Shown: positions 34,335-44,357 of the stretch, piece by piece
Position numbering within the stretch: position 1 is the first letter of the stretch
How the letters are laid out: every line of letters begins with the position of its first letter
Assembly (NCBI RefSeq): GCF_006864365.1
Contig: NZ_QHLJ01000001.1
Coordinates: forward strand, 62,001-126,000
Direction: 5' to 3'
DNA length: 64,000 nucleotides
Source of the DNA: Campylobacter sp. MIT 99-7217
GTDB taxonomy: Bacteria > Campylobacterota > Campylobacteria > Campylobacterales > Campylobacteraceae
Notes under the pieces: generated by a model
The model's database searches: none
Told to the model about the DNA's origin: nothing
Seen by the model: the letters and a program-made list of their open reading frames with translations, nothing else
Position numbers and translations under genes: made by a program

Positions 34335-35489
34335 ATGAAAAAATACCTTATCATCACATTTTTAGCCCTTATGTTTTTTTTGATCATTTTTTTTGTATTT
34401 TTTAAGACAGAAAAGCCAAATTTCATCACTCAAAAAGTGGGCAAAATAGACATTGAACAAAGCATTGAAGCTATTGGCGAGGTTTATGCCAAAACTCAGG
34501 TTGATGTGGGTGCTCAGGTTAGTGGACAAATCACTAAACTTTATGTTAAGATAGGAGATAGGGTAAAAGTAGGGGATTTGATCGCACAAATTGATAAGGA
34601 TAAACAACAAAATGAGCTTGATATCACTAAAGCCCAGCTTGCAAGTGCTAAGGCTAAGCTTGAAAGCAACAAGGTTTCCCTTGAAATTGCTAAACGCCAA
34701 TACGAAAGAGAGCAAAAGCTCTACGCTGCTAAAGGTACTTCGCTAGAAAGCTTAGAAACAAGCAAGAGTAATTTTTACACCCTAAAGGCTAATGTTGCTG
34801 ATCTTGAGGCTCAGGTTGTTCAGCTTGAAATCACACTTAAAAATGCCCAAAAAGATCTTGACTACACCACGATAACAGCTCCTATGGAAGGTATCATCAT
34901 CAATGTAGCCGTTGATGAGGGACAAACCGTAAATGCTAATCAAACCACGCCTACTATCGTAAAAATCGCAAATTTAGACGAAATGGAAGTTAAAATGGAA
35001 ATTGCTGAAGCTGATGTGGGTAAGCTCAAGGTTGGAGAGCTAGTGAGATTTTCTATCTTAAGCGATCCAAATACCAAATTTGAAGCTAAAATAGCAACCA
35101 TAGATCCAGCAAATACTGAAATTTCTGATGCAACAGGTTCAAATTCAAGCTCAAGTTCATCAAGTTCCAGCACAGCCATTTACTACTACGCAAATTTTTT
35201 TGTTAAAAATGAAAACAATCTCCTACGCATAGGCATGAGTACGGAAAATCAAATCATAGTAGCCTCTGCTAAAGCCACACTTGCTGTGCCAACTTATGCG
35301 ATAAAAACAGATAAACAAGGGTATTTTGTCGAACTTTTAAAAGATGGACAAAAGATCAATCAGCCTGTAAAACTAGGGTTAAAAGATTCTTTAAATACTC
35401 AAATTTTAGAAGGACTAAGTGAGGGAGAAGAACTTATCGTAAGTTCGGATACAAGCAATGTTAGTAAGCCAAAAATTCCCAAAAGATAA
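34335..35489 (+). CDS. macA: MacA-type periplasmic adaptor of a tripartite efflux pump
   Basis: 384 aa membrane-fusion protein. N-terminal anchor helix (residues 4-24), lipoyl halves (VDVGAQVSGQITKLYV and DYTTITAPMEGIIINV), a long alpha hairpin (residues about 90-170) and beta-barrel domains. An unusual run of about ten serines sits in the barrel (SNSSSSSSSSS). It connects the MacB transporter to the outer membrane channel; both partners follow in the same operon with 3-base gaps. Confidence 0.9.
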   Translation: MKKYLIITFLALMFFLIIFFVFFKTEKPNFITQKVGKIDIEQSIEAIGEVYAKTQVDVGAQVSGQITKLYVKIGDRVKVGDLIAQIDKDKQQNELDITKAQLASAKAKLESNKVSLEIAKRQYEREQKLYAAKGTSLESLETSKSNFYTLKANVADLEAQVVQLEITLKNAQKDLDYTTITAPMEGIIINVAVDEGQTVNANQTTPTIVKIANLDEMEVKMEIAEADVGKLKVGELVRFSILSDPNTKFEAKIATIDPANTEISDATGSNSSSSSSSSSTAIYYYANFFVKNENNLLRIGMSTENQIIVASAKATLAVPTYAIKTDKQGYFVELLKDGQKINQPVKLGLKDSLNTQILEGLSEGEELIVSSDTSNVSKPKIPKR

Positions 35490-35492
35490 AGC

Positions 35493-37418
35493 ATGATCAC
35501 TTTAAAAAATATACGCAAAAATATCGGCGAAGCAAAGATTTTAAAAGGCATTGATCTGCATATTAGTAAGGGCGAATTTGTTGCTATCATCGGGCAAAGT
35601 GGAAGTGGTAAAACAAGTCTTTTAAATATCATCGGCACACTTGATGAGCCAAGTAGCGGGAGTTATCTTTTTGAAAATTATGAGGTAACAAAGCTTGACA
35701 AGGACGAAAAGGCTAAGCTTAGACGCGAAAAGATAGGCTTTATCTTTCAAAGATACAATCTCTTAAGTCTTTTAAGTGCAAAAGAAAATGTTGCCCTACC
35801 TGCTGTATATGCAGGAAAAACAAGTTCTCAAAGAGATCAAAGAGCCAAACAGCTTTTAAGCGATCTTGAGCTTCAAAATAAACTTAATTCAAAGCCAAAT
35901 GAACTTAGTGGCGGACAACAACAAAGAGTAAGTATCGCAAGGGCTTTGATGAATGGTGGGGATTTGATCTTAGCTGATGAGCCAACCGGTGCACTTGATA
36001 GCAAAAGCGGTATCATGGTGCTTGAAATTTTACAAGATCTTAATGCCAAGGGTCATACCATAGTGCTTGTAACGCATGATCCAAGTATAGCTGCCAAGGC
36101 AAAAAGAGTGATAGAAATCAAAGATGGCGAAATCATCAAAGATAGCCAATTTGCGGAGCTTCCAAAGCAAAAAGCAAGCCATAAAATGCCAAAGGAGCTT
36201 AAAAACTATGCCTTACTAAAAAACCAGCTCACCGAATGCTTTAAAATCGCTTATTCATCAATACTTTCAAATAAACTAAGATCGCTTTTAACCATGCTAG
36301 GCGTGATCATAGGCATTGCCTCTGTGGTTTGTGTCGTGGCTTTAGGACTTGGCTCACAAGAACAAGTGCTTTCTTCTATCTCAAGACTTGGCACAAATAC
36401 GATAGAAATCAAAGCAGGTAGGGGTTTTGGCGATATTAGAAGTGGGAGAAGTTATCTTAATCTTAATGATCTTAAAGCTGTGCAAAGTCTGCCTTATCTT
36501 GAAGCTGTTGAGGCACAGGTTAGCACTTCTGGTATTGTTACTTATAAAGAAATTTCGCTAAATGCTACAGGAAGTGGCATAGGAAAAAATGAATTTAAGA
36601 TCAAGGGGCTAAATTTCGCTGCTGGAAGCTCCTTTGATGATGAGGATATTTTATCAAGTGCAAATGTTGCTGTGATTGATTATAACGCTCATCAGCAAAT
36701 TTTTACAGATCTTGATGCCCAAGATGTGTTGAATAAAACCTTTATTTTTAGCGGTCAGCCCTTTAGAGTCATAGGGGTGCTTGAAAAAGATACGAACAGA
36801 ATGTTTGAAAGCACTACGGTTAGAATTTATGCTCCTTATACAACGATCATGAACAAGGTTACAGGAGATAAGAGGATAAAAGATATAGTTGCCAAGGTCA
36901 AAGATGAAGCAAATCCAACTCTAGCAGAAGCTGGCATTATCAGGCTTTTAGAGATCAAAAGAGGCAAAAAAGATTTTTTCACCATAAATTCAGATAGCAT
37001 AAAACAAGCTATCGAAGAAAACACCCGCACAATGACGATTTTAATCTCCTCAATAGCCCTTATAGCCCTCATCGTAGGGGGTATTGGCGTGATGAATATC
37101 ATGCTTGTTTCCGTGAGCGAACGCACAAGAGAAATTGGCATTCGCATGGCTGTTGGTGCTAGAAGAGAGGATATTTTAATGCAATTTTTGATTGAAGCTG
37201 TGATGATTTGTGCTATGGGTAGCATTTTGGGCGTGGCTTTGTCTTTTGCTGTTGTATTTATTTTTAATGCTATCAGCAGCGATTTTTTAATGATCATGTC
37301 TGCTAGCTCCGTGGTACTTGGGCTTTTAAGCTCGGTGCTTATAGGCATTATCTTTGGCTTTTTTCCAGCCAAAAACGCAGCAAATTTAAACCCTATCTCA
37401 GCCCTTTCAAAGGAATAG
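35493..37418 (+). CDS. macB: MacB-type ABC efflux transporter
   Basis: 641 aa. N-terminal ATPase domain with Walker [14 protein letters not shown], signature LSGGQQQR and Walker [15 protein letters not shown], then a transmembrane helix near residue 268, a large periplasmic domain and three C-terminal helices ([20 protein letters not shown] and two more). The order ATPase-TM-periplasmic-3TM is the MacB design. MacAB pumps export macrolides, peptides or toxins in other bacteria. It begins 3 bases after macA. Confidence 0.93.
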   Translation: MITLKNIRKNIGEAKILKGIDLHISKGEFVAIIGQSGSGKTSLLNIIGTLDEPSSGSYLFENYEVTKLDKDEKAKLRREKIGFIFQRYNLLSLLSAKENVALPAVYAGKTSSQRDQRAKQLLSDLELQNKLNSKPNELSGGQQQRVSIARALMNGGDLILADEPTGALDSKSGIMVLEILQDLNAKGHTIVLVTHDPSIAAKAKRVIEIKDGEIIKDSQFAELPKQKASHKMPKELKNYALLKNQLTECFKIAYSSILSNKLRSLLTMLGVIIGIASVVCVVALGLGSQEQVLSSISRLGTNTIEIKAGRGFGDIRSGRSYLNLNDLKAVQSLPYLEAVEAQVSTSGIVTYKEISLNATGSGIGKNEFKIKGLNFAAGSSFDDEDILSSANVAVIDYNAHQQIFTDLDAQDVLNKTFIFSGQPFRVIGVLEKDTNRMFESTTVRIYAPYTTIMNKVTGDKRIKDIVAKVKDEANPTLAEAGIIRLLEIKRGKKDFFTINSDSIKQAIEENTRTMTILISSIALIALIVGGIGVMNIMLVSVSERTREIGIRMAVGARREDILMQFLIEAVMICAMGSILGVALSFAVVFIFNAISSDFLMIMSASSVVLGLLSSVLIGIIFGFFPAKNAANLNPISALSKE

Positions 37419-37421
37419 ATC

Positions 37422-38765
37422 ATGAAAAAAATACTTTTTTATATCGTTTTGAGTGCATTTTTCATAGCTTGCTCAGGAAAATTAAAACAAATCAATGAGC
37501 CAAATTTGCAAACTATCAAGCTTCAAGAGCTTAATCTAAGTAAAGAATGGTGGAAAAGCTATGAAAATGAGGATCTAAATGCTTTTATCACATATATAGA
37601 GCAAAATAATGCAGATATAAATATAGCAAGGATAAATTTGCTTAAGGCTGTGGCAAATTATAAGCTTATCAATTTTGACATGTATCCAAGCTTGAGCGGA
37701 AATTTAGGAGCAAATGTAGCTAAGGATTTGAATTTAGGAACACAATCAAAAAGCTTTTCAAATTCCTTAAATTTAAGCTATGAACTTGATATTTATGGCA
37801 AAATTTCAAATCAAATTTCATCTAAGGAATTTAGTGCAAAAGCAAGCGAATATGATCTTGAAAATTTGCGTCTAAGCACTATAAATTCAAGTATTGATTA
37901 TATTTTTGATCTGGCTTATTTTAATGATGTTGAGAACTTACTCAAAGAATATATCTTAAATTTAGAACAAAGTTATGAAATTTACAAATTAAAATACGAA
38001 CTTGGAAAGGTCGAAGAACTTGAGTTTTTAAACATGGAACAAAGCCTTTACCAAGCCAGACAAAATTTACTTTCAAACCAGCAAAATAAAGAGCTTGTTA
38101 TAAAAAATATAAAAGATCTCTTAGGTCAGCAAGAGGGCTTTTTAAGGCTCAAAAACTTTGAGAGCTTGTCCTTGACGGATTTTAAGGATTTAAATATTAG
38201 CTTTGATTTGCCTTTGGAAATTTTTGCTTATAGAGCTGATGTGCGTTCAAAAGCAAATGCTCTTTTTGCAGCCTTTGAGGATACTAAAGCAGCTAAAAAG
38301 GCTATTTTACCAAGTGTTAGCTTGGGTGGAAGTTTAAGCGGTAGCGATGAAAAATTTAATCCAAGCTTTAAATACTTAAATTTAGGTGGTGCTTTGCAAA
38401 TTTCTTTGCCTTTTTTGGACTTTGCTAGGGTTAGACAAAATATCAAAATTTCTGAGTTTTCCTACGAGGCTTTAAGACTTGAGTATGAACAGGCTTTGCA
38501 GGTGGCTTTAAATGAGTTTTATTTATGCTATAAAGACTATGAATTTAACAAAAAACTTTTGGAAAATATCAGACTTATAAATGCCAAACAAGAGCTTATC
38601 ACTAAGGCTTATGCGCAAAAATACGAGCTTGGCAAAAGTGAATTAAAAGACTTTTTAGACGCTCAAAATAGCTTTATTTCTTCTTCTCAAGAAATTTTAA
38701 GCTCAAGGCTTAAGGTACTTAAAACGACAAATTTGTATTATAAAATCACAACCATAAAACCTTGA
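37422..38765 (+). CDS. TolC-family outer membrane efflux lipoprotein
   Basis: 447 aa. The N-terminus ends in FFIACSGK, a lipobox-like site with Cys17, typical of the NodT/CusC/OprM group. Two repeats of long helices and membrane strands follow, with LSYELDIYGKIS and LNLGGALQISLPFLDFARV marking the barrel-to-helix junctions. It completes the MacA-MacB-outer membrane channel operon, three bases after macB, the layout also known in C. jejuni. Confidence 0.88.
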   Translation: MKKILFYIVLSAFFIACSGKLKQINEPNLQTIKLQELNLSKEWWKSYENEDLNAFITYIEQNNADINIARINLLKAVANYKLINFDMYPSLSGNLGANVAKDLNLGTQSKSFSNSLNLSYELDIYGKISNQISSKEFSAKASEYDLENLRLSTINSSIDYIFDLAYFNDVENLLKEYILNLEQSYEIYKLKYELGKVEELEFLNMEQSLYQARQNLLSNQQNKELVIKNIKDLLGQQEGFLRLKNFESLSLTDFKDLNISFDLPLEIFAYRADVRSKANALFAAFEDTKAAKKAILPSVSLGGSLSGSDEKFNPSFKYLNLGGALQISLPFLDFARVRQNIKISEFSYEALRLEYEQALQVALNEFYLCYKDYEFNKKLLENIRLINAKQELITKAYAQKYELGKSELKDFLDAQNSFISSSQEILSSRLKVLKTTNLYYKITTIKP

Positions 38766-39034
38766 AAAAGATACGCTATAAATTAGGTTAATTTTAGTTT
38801 TAATACTAAAAAAGATTTATAAATTTGAGAAAATTTTGCCATAAATTCCTGCTTTTTTTAACCAGCCTTTAAGATATCTACAAAATAAAGCTTTTGTATT
38901 ATTTTTTAAGAAAAATTAATAAAAATTTTAGAAAAAATTTAGAATATTTTATCAAGATTTATATTTTTTTAATAATTTTTATTTTATTATGATATGAAAT
39001 ATTTTAATATTGAATAAAAAGAAAGGATATTCTC

Positions 39035-40177
39035 ATGGATTTTAAACAAATTGAGACTAGGCTCAATGAGCTTGAAAGAATGCCAGCGTTAAATCCACAA
39101 AATTCTATCCCAAAGGCTTTAGAAAAGGCTGGATTTTCTCGTCGCGATTTTATGAAGTGGGCTGGAGCAATGACAGCTTTTTTGGCTTTACCAACTACTT
39201 TTGTTCCCCTTGTTGCAAGGGCTGCTGAGCTTGCGGATCGTTTGCCTGTTGTATGGCTTCATATGGCTGAATGTACCGGTTGTAGTGAAAGTTTGTTAAG
39301 AAGTGATACACCAACGATTGATAGTCTTATTTTTGATTATATTTCCTTAGAATATCATGAAACAGTCATGGCTGCTTCAGGTTGGCAAGCAGAAGAAAAT
39401 TTAGAAAATGCTATTAAAAAATACAAGGGAAATTATGTTTTAATGGTAGAAGGTGGTATCCCTATGGGTTCTACTGAAAGTTTTTTAACAGTAGGAGCAC
39501 ATGGAAAAACGGGTTATGAAATTTCAAAACAAGCCTGTGAAGATGCTTATGCTATTTTAGCTATTGGCACCTGTTCTTCATATGGAGGTATTCAGTCTGC
39601 AAGACCAAATCCAAGTAACGCCCAGCCTCTAAGCAAAGTTACAGGCAAAACAGTTATCAATGTTCCTGGCTGTCCTCCAAGTGAAAAAAATATCGTGGGC
39701 AATGTTTTGCAATTCCTACTTTTTAAAGAAGCTCCAGCACTTGATGTGTTTAATCGTCCAAAATGGGCTTATGGGCTTAGAATTCATGATCTTTGCGAAA
39801 GAAGAGGGCATTTTGATGCCGGCGAATTTGTCGAACATTTTGGTGATGAGGGTGCAAAGCAAGGGTATTGCCTTTATAAAGTGGGCTGCAAAGGACCTTA
39901 CACCTTTAATAACTGCTCAAGAGAAAGATTTAACTCACACACTTCATGGCCTATCCAAGCAGGACATGGCTGTATAGGCTGTTCGGAGCCAAATTTCTGG
40001 GATACTATGCAACCTTTTGAAAAACCTATGGCGGAGCATAAATTTGATTCTGTCTTTGGTGGTTTGGGAGCTGATGCGGTCGCTGATAAGATAGGTGTAG
40101 GTGTGCTTTGTTTAGCTGGCGTTGCTATAGCGGCACATGCAGTAATCGCTACGATGAGTAAGGAAAAAGGGGAATAA
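39035..40177 (+). CDS. hydA: Uptake [NiFe] hydrogenase small subunit
   Basis: 380 aa iron-sulphur subunit. A twin-arginine signal (SRRDFMKWAGAM, RR at 36-37) directs folded export. Cluster cysteines: AECTGCSES, IGTCSSYGG, NVPGCPPSE (proximal) and CERRGHF, CLYKVGCKG, NNCSRER, GCIGCSEP (distal and medial). A C-terminal membrane anchor (VLCLAGVAIAAHAVI) ties it to the cytochrome b subunit. The enzyme oxidises periplasmic H2 and feeds the menaquinone pool. First gene of hydABCD; AAAGGA precedes the ATG. Confidence 0.96.
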   Translation: MDFKQIETRLNELERMPALNPQNSIPKALEKAGFSRRDFMKWAGAMTAFLALPTTFVPLVARAAELADRLPVVWLHMAECTGCSESLLRSDTPTIDSLIFDYISLEYHETVMAASGWQAEENLENAIKKYKGNYVLMVEGGIPMGSTESFLTVGAHGKTGYEISKQACEDAYAILAIGTCSSYGGIQSARPNPSNAQPLSKVTGKTVINVPGCPPSEKNIVGNVLQFLLFKEAPALDVFNRPKWAYGLRIHDLCERRGHFDAGEFVEHFGDEGAKQGYCLYKVGCKGPYTFNNCSRERFNSHTSWPIQAGHGCIGCSEPNFWDTMQPFEKPMAEHKFDSVFGGLGADAVADKIGVGVLCLAGVAIAAHAVIATMSKEKGE

Positions 40178-40178
40178 A

Positions 40179-41891
40179 ATGAGTAAAAAGATAATTGTTG
40201 ATCCTATCACGAGGATAGAAGGACACTTAAGGGTTGAAGTTGTTGTTGATGATAATAATGTCGTTCAAGAAGCTTATGCAGGCTCAACTCTTTGGCGTGG
40301 GATAGAAACCATAGTAAGGGGTCGCGATCCTCGTGATGTGGGTTTTATGACTCAAAGAATCTGTGGTGTTTGTACTTTTTCTCACTATAAAGCTGGTATT
40401 GTTGCTGTTGAAGACGCACTTGGCATAACACCTCCTTTAAATGCTCTTTTAACAAGAACCTTGATGAACGCAGCTTTATTTTTACATGATCATATCGTGC
40501 ATTTTTATCAGCTTCATGCTCTTGATTGGGTGGATATAGTTAGTGCTTTGAGTGCTGATGTAAAAAAGGCGAGTGATTTAGCTTTTGCTTATACTGATGT
40601 GCCTTATGCAACAGGAGCTGATAAGCTTTTGGAAGTGCAACAAAGAGTAAAAGCCTTTGTTGATAAGGGAAATTTAGGACCTTTTGCTAATGCTTATTAT
40701 GGTCACCCAACTTATCGTTTAAGTCCTGAGCAAAATCTTATCGCTCTTTCTCACTACCTAGAATGTTTAAGAGTACAAAGGATAATTGCTCAATGTATGG
40801 CTATTTTTGGAGCAAAAAATCCTCACCCTCAAAGCCTTACAGTTGGCGGTGTAACTTGTGTTATGGATCTTTTATCTCCTGCTAGAATGGGTGAATATCT
40901 TGAAAAAATGAGAGAGGTGGTTGATTTTGTTAACCGTGCTTATTATCCTGATCTTATCATGGCAGGAAAAGCCTATGCAAATGAGCCTAGCGTAGTTAAT
41001 GATGTGGGTGTGCCAAACCTCTTCACTTATAAAGAATTCCAACTTGGAGCTAATGAATGGCTGTTTGAAAGTGGTATCATTAAAAATGGCGATTTGAGCA
41101 AGGTTTATGAAGTAGAAGAAGAAAAGATCACTGAAGAGGCGACTCATTCTTGGTATCAAAAAGATGAGCCTTTGCACCCTTATGATGGCGATACTACTCC
41201 AAATTATACAGGGCTTGTTGATGGAGAAAGTATAGATCATCATGGAAATGTAGCTCATACGAAGAATTTTGATACCAAAGGCAAATACAGCTGGATAAAA
41301 GCTCCAAGATATGATGGTGAGCCTATGCAAGTAGGACCTTTGGCAAATATCGCTGTGAATTATGTAAAAGGAAATGCAAATGTTGTTCCTGTTGTTGATA
41401 AATTCTTAAAAGATACAGGACTTCCTATAACAGCTGTATTAAGCACGCTTGGAAGAACCGCTACTCGTTGTATAGAAGCAGCGATCATCGGTAAAAATGT
41501 CTTTAGGGCTTTTGACAATTTAGTAGAAAATTTAAAGGTCGATGAAAGCACTTGTGCGCCTTATGTTATCGATGTAAATAAAGAATACAAAGGCAGATAC
41601 ATAGGCAATGTACCTCGTGGAACACTTAGTCATTGGTGTAGGATTAAAAATGGCGTGATTGAAAATTGGCAAGCTGTTGTTCCTTCGACTTGGAATGCTA
41701 GTCCAAAGGATTCCAAAGGTGTTGGTGGAAGCTATGAGCAATGTCTTTTGGGACTAAAAATTGCCGATGTAAAACAACCACTTGAAATCATACGCAAAAT
41801 TCACTCATACGATCCTTGTATCGCTTGTGCTGTGCATGTTATGGATACAAAAGGCAACAACTTGAGTGAATATAAAGTGAGCGTAAATTAA
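40179..41891 (+). CDS. hydB: Uptake [NiFe] hydrogenase large subunit
   Basis: 570 aa catalytic subunit. The four nickel-iron cysteines are in RICGVCTFSH (N-terminal) and DPCIACAVH (C-terminal). The residues after the final His (VMDTKGNNLSEYKVSVN) form the extension removed by the HydD protease after nickel insertion. It has no signal of its own and is carried across by HydA. It begins one base after hydA ends. Confidence 0.97.
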   Translation: MSKKIIVDPITRIEGHLRVEVVVDDNNVVQEAYAGSTLWRGIETIVRGRDPRDVGFMTQRICGVCTFSHYKAGIVAVEDALGITPPLNALLTRTLMNAALFLHDHIVHFYQLHALDWVDIVSALSADVKKASDLAFAYTDVPYATGADKLLEVQQRVKAFVDKGNLGPFANAYYGHPTYRLSPEQNLIALSHYLECLRVQRIIAQCMAIFGAKNPHPQSLTVGGVTCVMDLLSPARMGEYLEKMREVVDFVNRAYYPDLIMAGKAYANEPSVVNDVGVPNLFTYKEFQLGANEWLFESGIIKNGDLSKVYEVEEEKITEEATHSWYQKDEPLHPYDGDTTPNYTGLVDGESIDHHGNVAHTKNFDTKGKYSWIKAPRYDGEPMQVGPLANIAVNYVKGNANVVPVVDKFLKDTGLPITAVLSTLGRTATRCIEAAIIGKNVFRAFDNLVENLKVDESTCAPYVIDVNKEYKGRYIGNVPRGTLSHWCRIKNGVIENWQAVVPSTWNASPKDSKGVGGSYEQCLLGLKIADVKQPLEIIRKIHSYDPCIACAVHVMDTKGNNLSEYKVSVN

Positions 41892-41901
41892 AGGAGCGAA
41901 C

Positions 41902-42624
41902 ATGGAACAAAGAGTCGCACTTAACAGCGTTAGAGCTGAACTTGATGGGCAGCCACGCAGAACAGAGTATGAATTTAGCATAGGTTTAAGAGCTACACAT
42001 TGGCTAAGAGCGGTTAGTATCGTGATCTTGGTGGGCACAGGCTTTTATCTTTCTTATGTTTTTCAAAGTCCTCTTTCAACAGGAGAGCCAACAAATTTTA
42101 TGCAAGCAAAATACCGCTTCGTGCATGAGGTAGCAGGTTTTGTTTTGATCGCTTGTGTGATTTTCAAGGTTTATCTTTTCTTTTTTGATAAAATGAGCGT
42201 GAAAGAAAGAAATAGCTTTAAAGAAGCACTTGATCCTAAAGCTTGGATAGAACAAATTAAATTCTATCTTTTCATAGGCAAATACCCTCATCATAAGGGC
42301 TGTTATAATCCTTTGCAGTTTGCAACTTATACCTTTTTTTATGCGATTATGTTTGGGATCATCTTAACAGGACTTATTCTTTATGTGCATGTTTATCATG
42401 AGGGACTTGGTGGCATGCTTTATGACTTGCTTCGTCCTTTTGAGGCTATGTTTGGAGGCTTAGCTGAGGTTCGCACCTATCATAGAATTTTTATGTGGGT
42501 GATCATTATCTTTTTGCCTGTTCATATTTATATGGCGGTATTTAATGCACTTAAGGGGCGTGATGGAAGCTTGGACGCTATTTTTAGCGGATACAAGTAT
42601 ATAAGAGATGATGCAAGATTTTGA
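41902..42624 (+). CDS. hydC: Hydrogenase cytochrome b subunit
   Basis: 240 aa membrane di-haem cytochrome b of the HyaC/HupC family with four helices. Haem histidines are likely in RATHWLRAVS (helix 1), RFVHEVAGFVL (helix 2) and YHRIFMWVIIIFLPVHIY (helix 4). It passes electrons from HydA to menaquinone. The hydD start overlaps its stop codon. Confidence 0.94.
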   Translation: MEQRVALNSVRAELDGQPRRTEYEFSIGLRATHWLRAVSIVILVGTGFYLSYVFQSPLSTGEPTNFMQAKYRFVHEVAGFVLIACVIFKVYLFFFDKMSVKERNSFKEALDPKAWIEQIKFYLFIGKYPHHKGCYNPLQFATYTFFYAIMFGIILTGLILYVHVYHEGLGGMLYDLLRPFEAMFGGLAEVRTYHRIFMWVIIIFLPVHIYMAVFNALKGRDGSLDAIFSGYKYIRDDARF

Positions 42625-43157
42625 AATACTTAATCTTAGGCATTGGAAATATCATGTTTGCAGATGAGGGCATAGGCGTTCATCTTTGCAAACAGCTTCA
42701 AAAAAACTACAAATTTACACACAAAGAGCATAGCCTTGATTTTATCGACGGAGGGACCTTGGCTATGCAACTTAGCTACATTATAGCTAGGTATGATAAA
42801 ATGATCGTTATTGACTGCATAGAAGCAGATAATGCAAGTGTTGGAGATGTTTTTTTCTTTCCTTATGAGACTATGCCAAAGAGTATAAGTTGGAGTGGTT
42901 CAGCTCATGAGGTTGAAATGCTTCAAACTCTGCAGTATATGGAGCTTATGGGAGATTTACCCCAAACTCAAATTTTAGCCGTCGTTCCAAAGAGGATAAA
43001 GCCTATGAGCTTTGAGCTTTCAAATGAAATTGTAAAGGCAAGCACTATCATGCAAAAAAGTTTGTTAGAATACCTTAGCAAAGAGGGCTTTTCGTATGAG
43101 AAAATCGCAGATTTTTCCTTACAAGAGCTGGCAAATACTTCTTATAAGGATGAATAA
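42621..43157 (+). CDS. hydD: Hydrogenase maturation endopeptidase
   Basis: 178 aa protease of the HyaD/HycI family that trims the HydB C-terminus after nickel insertion. The opening KYLILGIGNIMFADEGIGVHL carries the metal-binding Glu, with Asp in IDGGTLAMQL and His in SAHEVEM as the other ligands. The start is a TTG that overlaps the hydC stop (TTGA); no ATG is available in that frame. Last gene of the hydrogenase operon. Confidence 0.93.
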   Translation: MKYLILGIGNIMFADEGIGVHLCKQLQKNYKFTHKEHSLDFIDGGTLAMQLSYIIARYDKMIVIDCIEADNASVGDVFFFPYETMPKSISWSGSAHEVEMLQTLQYMELMGDLPQTQILAVVPKRIKPMSFELSNEIVKASTIMQKSLLEYLSKEGFSYEKIADFSLQELANTSYKDE

Positions 43158-43168
43158 AGTATTAAAAC

Positions 43169-43195
43169 TTAAGTTTTTTTGTTTTTTGCCGATTT
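43169..43195 (+). promoter_or_regulatory. Sigma28-like promoter before the unknown 124 aa gene
   Basis: TTAA (43169-43172), 15 bases, then GCCGATTT (43188-43195): the -10 has the full GCCGAT core of sigma28 promoters and the spacing is as at the flagellin promoter. The ATG is 18 bases further at 43214 behind AAGGAG, so the leader would be very short. Confidence 0.5.
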
Positions 43196-43213
43196 TGCTT
43201 CCAAGGAGTTTGT

Positions 43214-43588
43214 ATGGAAATTTCAAGAGTAAATTTTGCGTATCAGCAAATTTTAAGTGCAAATACTGAAAAAAATGATGAAAAAATAAGTCCTTATCCT
43301 TTAGAACAAAAGGATAAGATAGAGGCTATAAGAGAGCTTCAAGGAACACAAACTGAAGAAAGCCAAGAAGCAAACTCTGATCCTGTGTCAGATACTTTAA
43401 ATCAACTTTATAAACAACTTGAACAACTTTACAAGCAACTTGCACAGGTTAATAGTCTTGCAAGATCAAGCGATGATATAAATATGCAAGCACAATACCA
43501 TGTGCAAGCACAAGATATCATGGCTCAAATTGTTAGAGTACTTGGGCAAATTTTGAAAATTTTAGAAAGCTTAGAAAAAGCTGGATAG
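43214..43588 (+). CDS. Uncharacterised small helical protein, possible flagellar co-regulated
   Basis: 124 aa, family not recognised. No signal peptide. Residues 1-55 are polar and probably disordered (rich in Glu, Lys, Gln, Asn); residues 56-124 form helices with repeated LYKQLEQLYKQLAQ heptads, a likely coiled coil. Strong AAGGAG ribosome site. It lies 56 bases after hydD but has its own sigma28-like promoter, which in C. jejuni marks filament and co-expressed secreted proteins with an unstructured N-terminus. A flagellar substrate or chaperone is a guess. Confidence 0.7.
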   Translation: MEISRVNFAYQQILSANTEKNDEKISPYPLEQKDKIEAIRELQGTQTEESQEANSDPVSDTLNQLYKQLEQLYKQLAQVNSLARSSDDINMQAQYHVQAQDIMAQIVRVLGQILKILESLEKAG

Positions 43589-43604
43589 CTCATTTTAAAA
43601 CAAA

Positions 43605-44222
43605 CTAAAACTCAAAATCATAGATATAACGCAAGAATAGATTATAATTTTCTTTCATTGTTAGCTTATAAGCTCTGGTTTCAGTGATGACATTTTCATT
43701 TGCGAAAGGGATTTTTGCTCCAAATTCTATATTGTGGGCTGAAAATTTACTCCTTATACCTACATTAAATCCCAAGCTACCAAAAAAATATTCTGCATCA
43801 TTAGTTCCTGTATAAAGCTTTTCGTCCCATTCTATACCACCTGAGTTTATGCCTACAAAAATGCCACCTGATTTTTTTGCTTCATTATAAAAATTATACA
43901 AAAGATCTAAATTTACACTAGCTCTTATGTAAGAAAGACTTTCATCTAAACCCTCTTTTTAAAATATATTGCTATTGGCATCAAGATATGCTCTAAAGCC
44001 TAGTTTATCATTAAAAAAGTGTTTATATCCTATCAAAGCTCCTGCACCAAAAGCAGTAGCATTGCTTTTTTCCCAAGCTGTGAAAAGAAAAGTATTTGCT
44101 TCTTGTTCTTGTGCAATACGAGCAAAATTTATATTTGCACCTATAAAAAAGATGTTTTGCTCAGCTAATAAAGAGCTACTTAAAAGACAAGCTACGCCAA
44201 GGCTTAGAAAGGTTTTTTTCAT
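43605..44222 (-). pseudogene. Outer membrane beta-barrel protein interrupted by an in-frame stop
   Basis: A single reading frame of 206 codons interrupted by TAA at 43961-43959. Upstream part: signal peptide (residues 1-20, LSLGVACLLSSSLLAEQ), then strands such as FGAGALIGYKHFFNDKLGF; downstream part continues in the same frame (SLSYIRASVNLDLLY, GGIFVGINSGGIEW) and ends with the aromatic terminal residue EF typical of outer membrane barrels. A nonsense mutation is the simplest cause; no frameshift is needed. Function not known; similar small barrels occur in Helicobacter and Campylobacter. Confidence 0.7.
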
Positions 44223-44357
44223 AAATTCTCCTTAAAATAAAATACAAAATTCTATTTTTTTGAAATTTTGCTTAAATTTTGAATAAAAACGGAAATTTAG
44301 GAAAAATTAAGGAAAATAAAATCAAGGCTTAAATTTGTAGATTTGATAAAGATTTTT

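Noticed and set aside
35140-35180. Serine run in MacA as a phase-variation repeat
   Set aside because: The codons are mixed (TCA, AGC, AGT, TCC), so slippage is not expected; loss or gain would also stay in frame only by threes.
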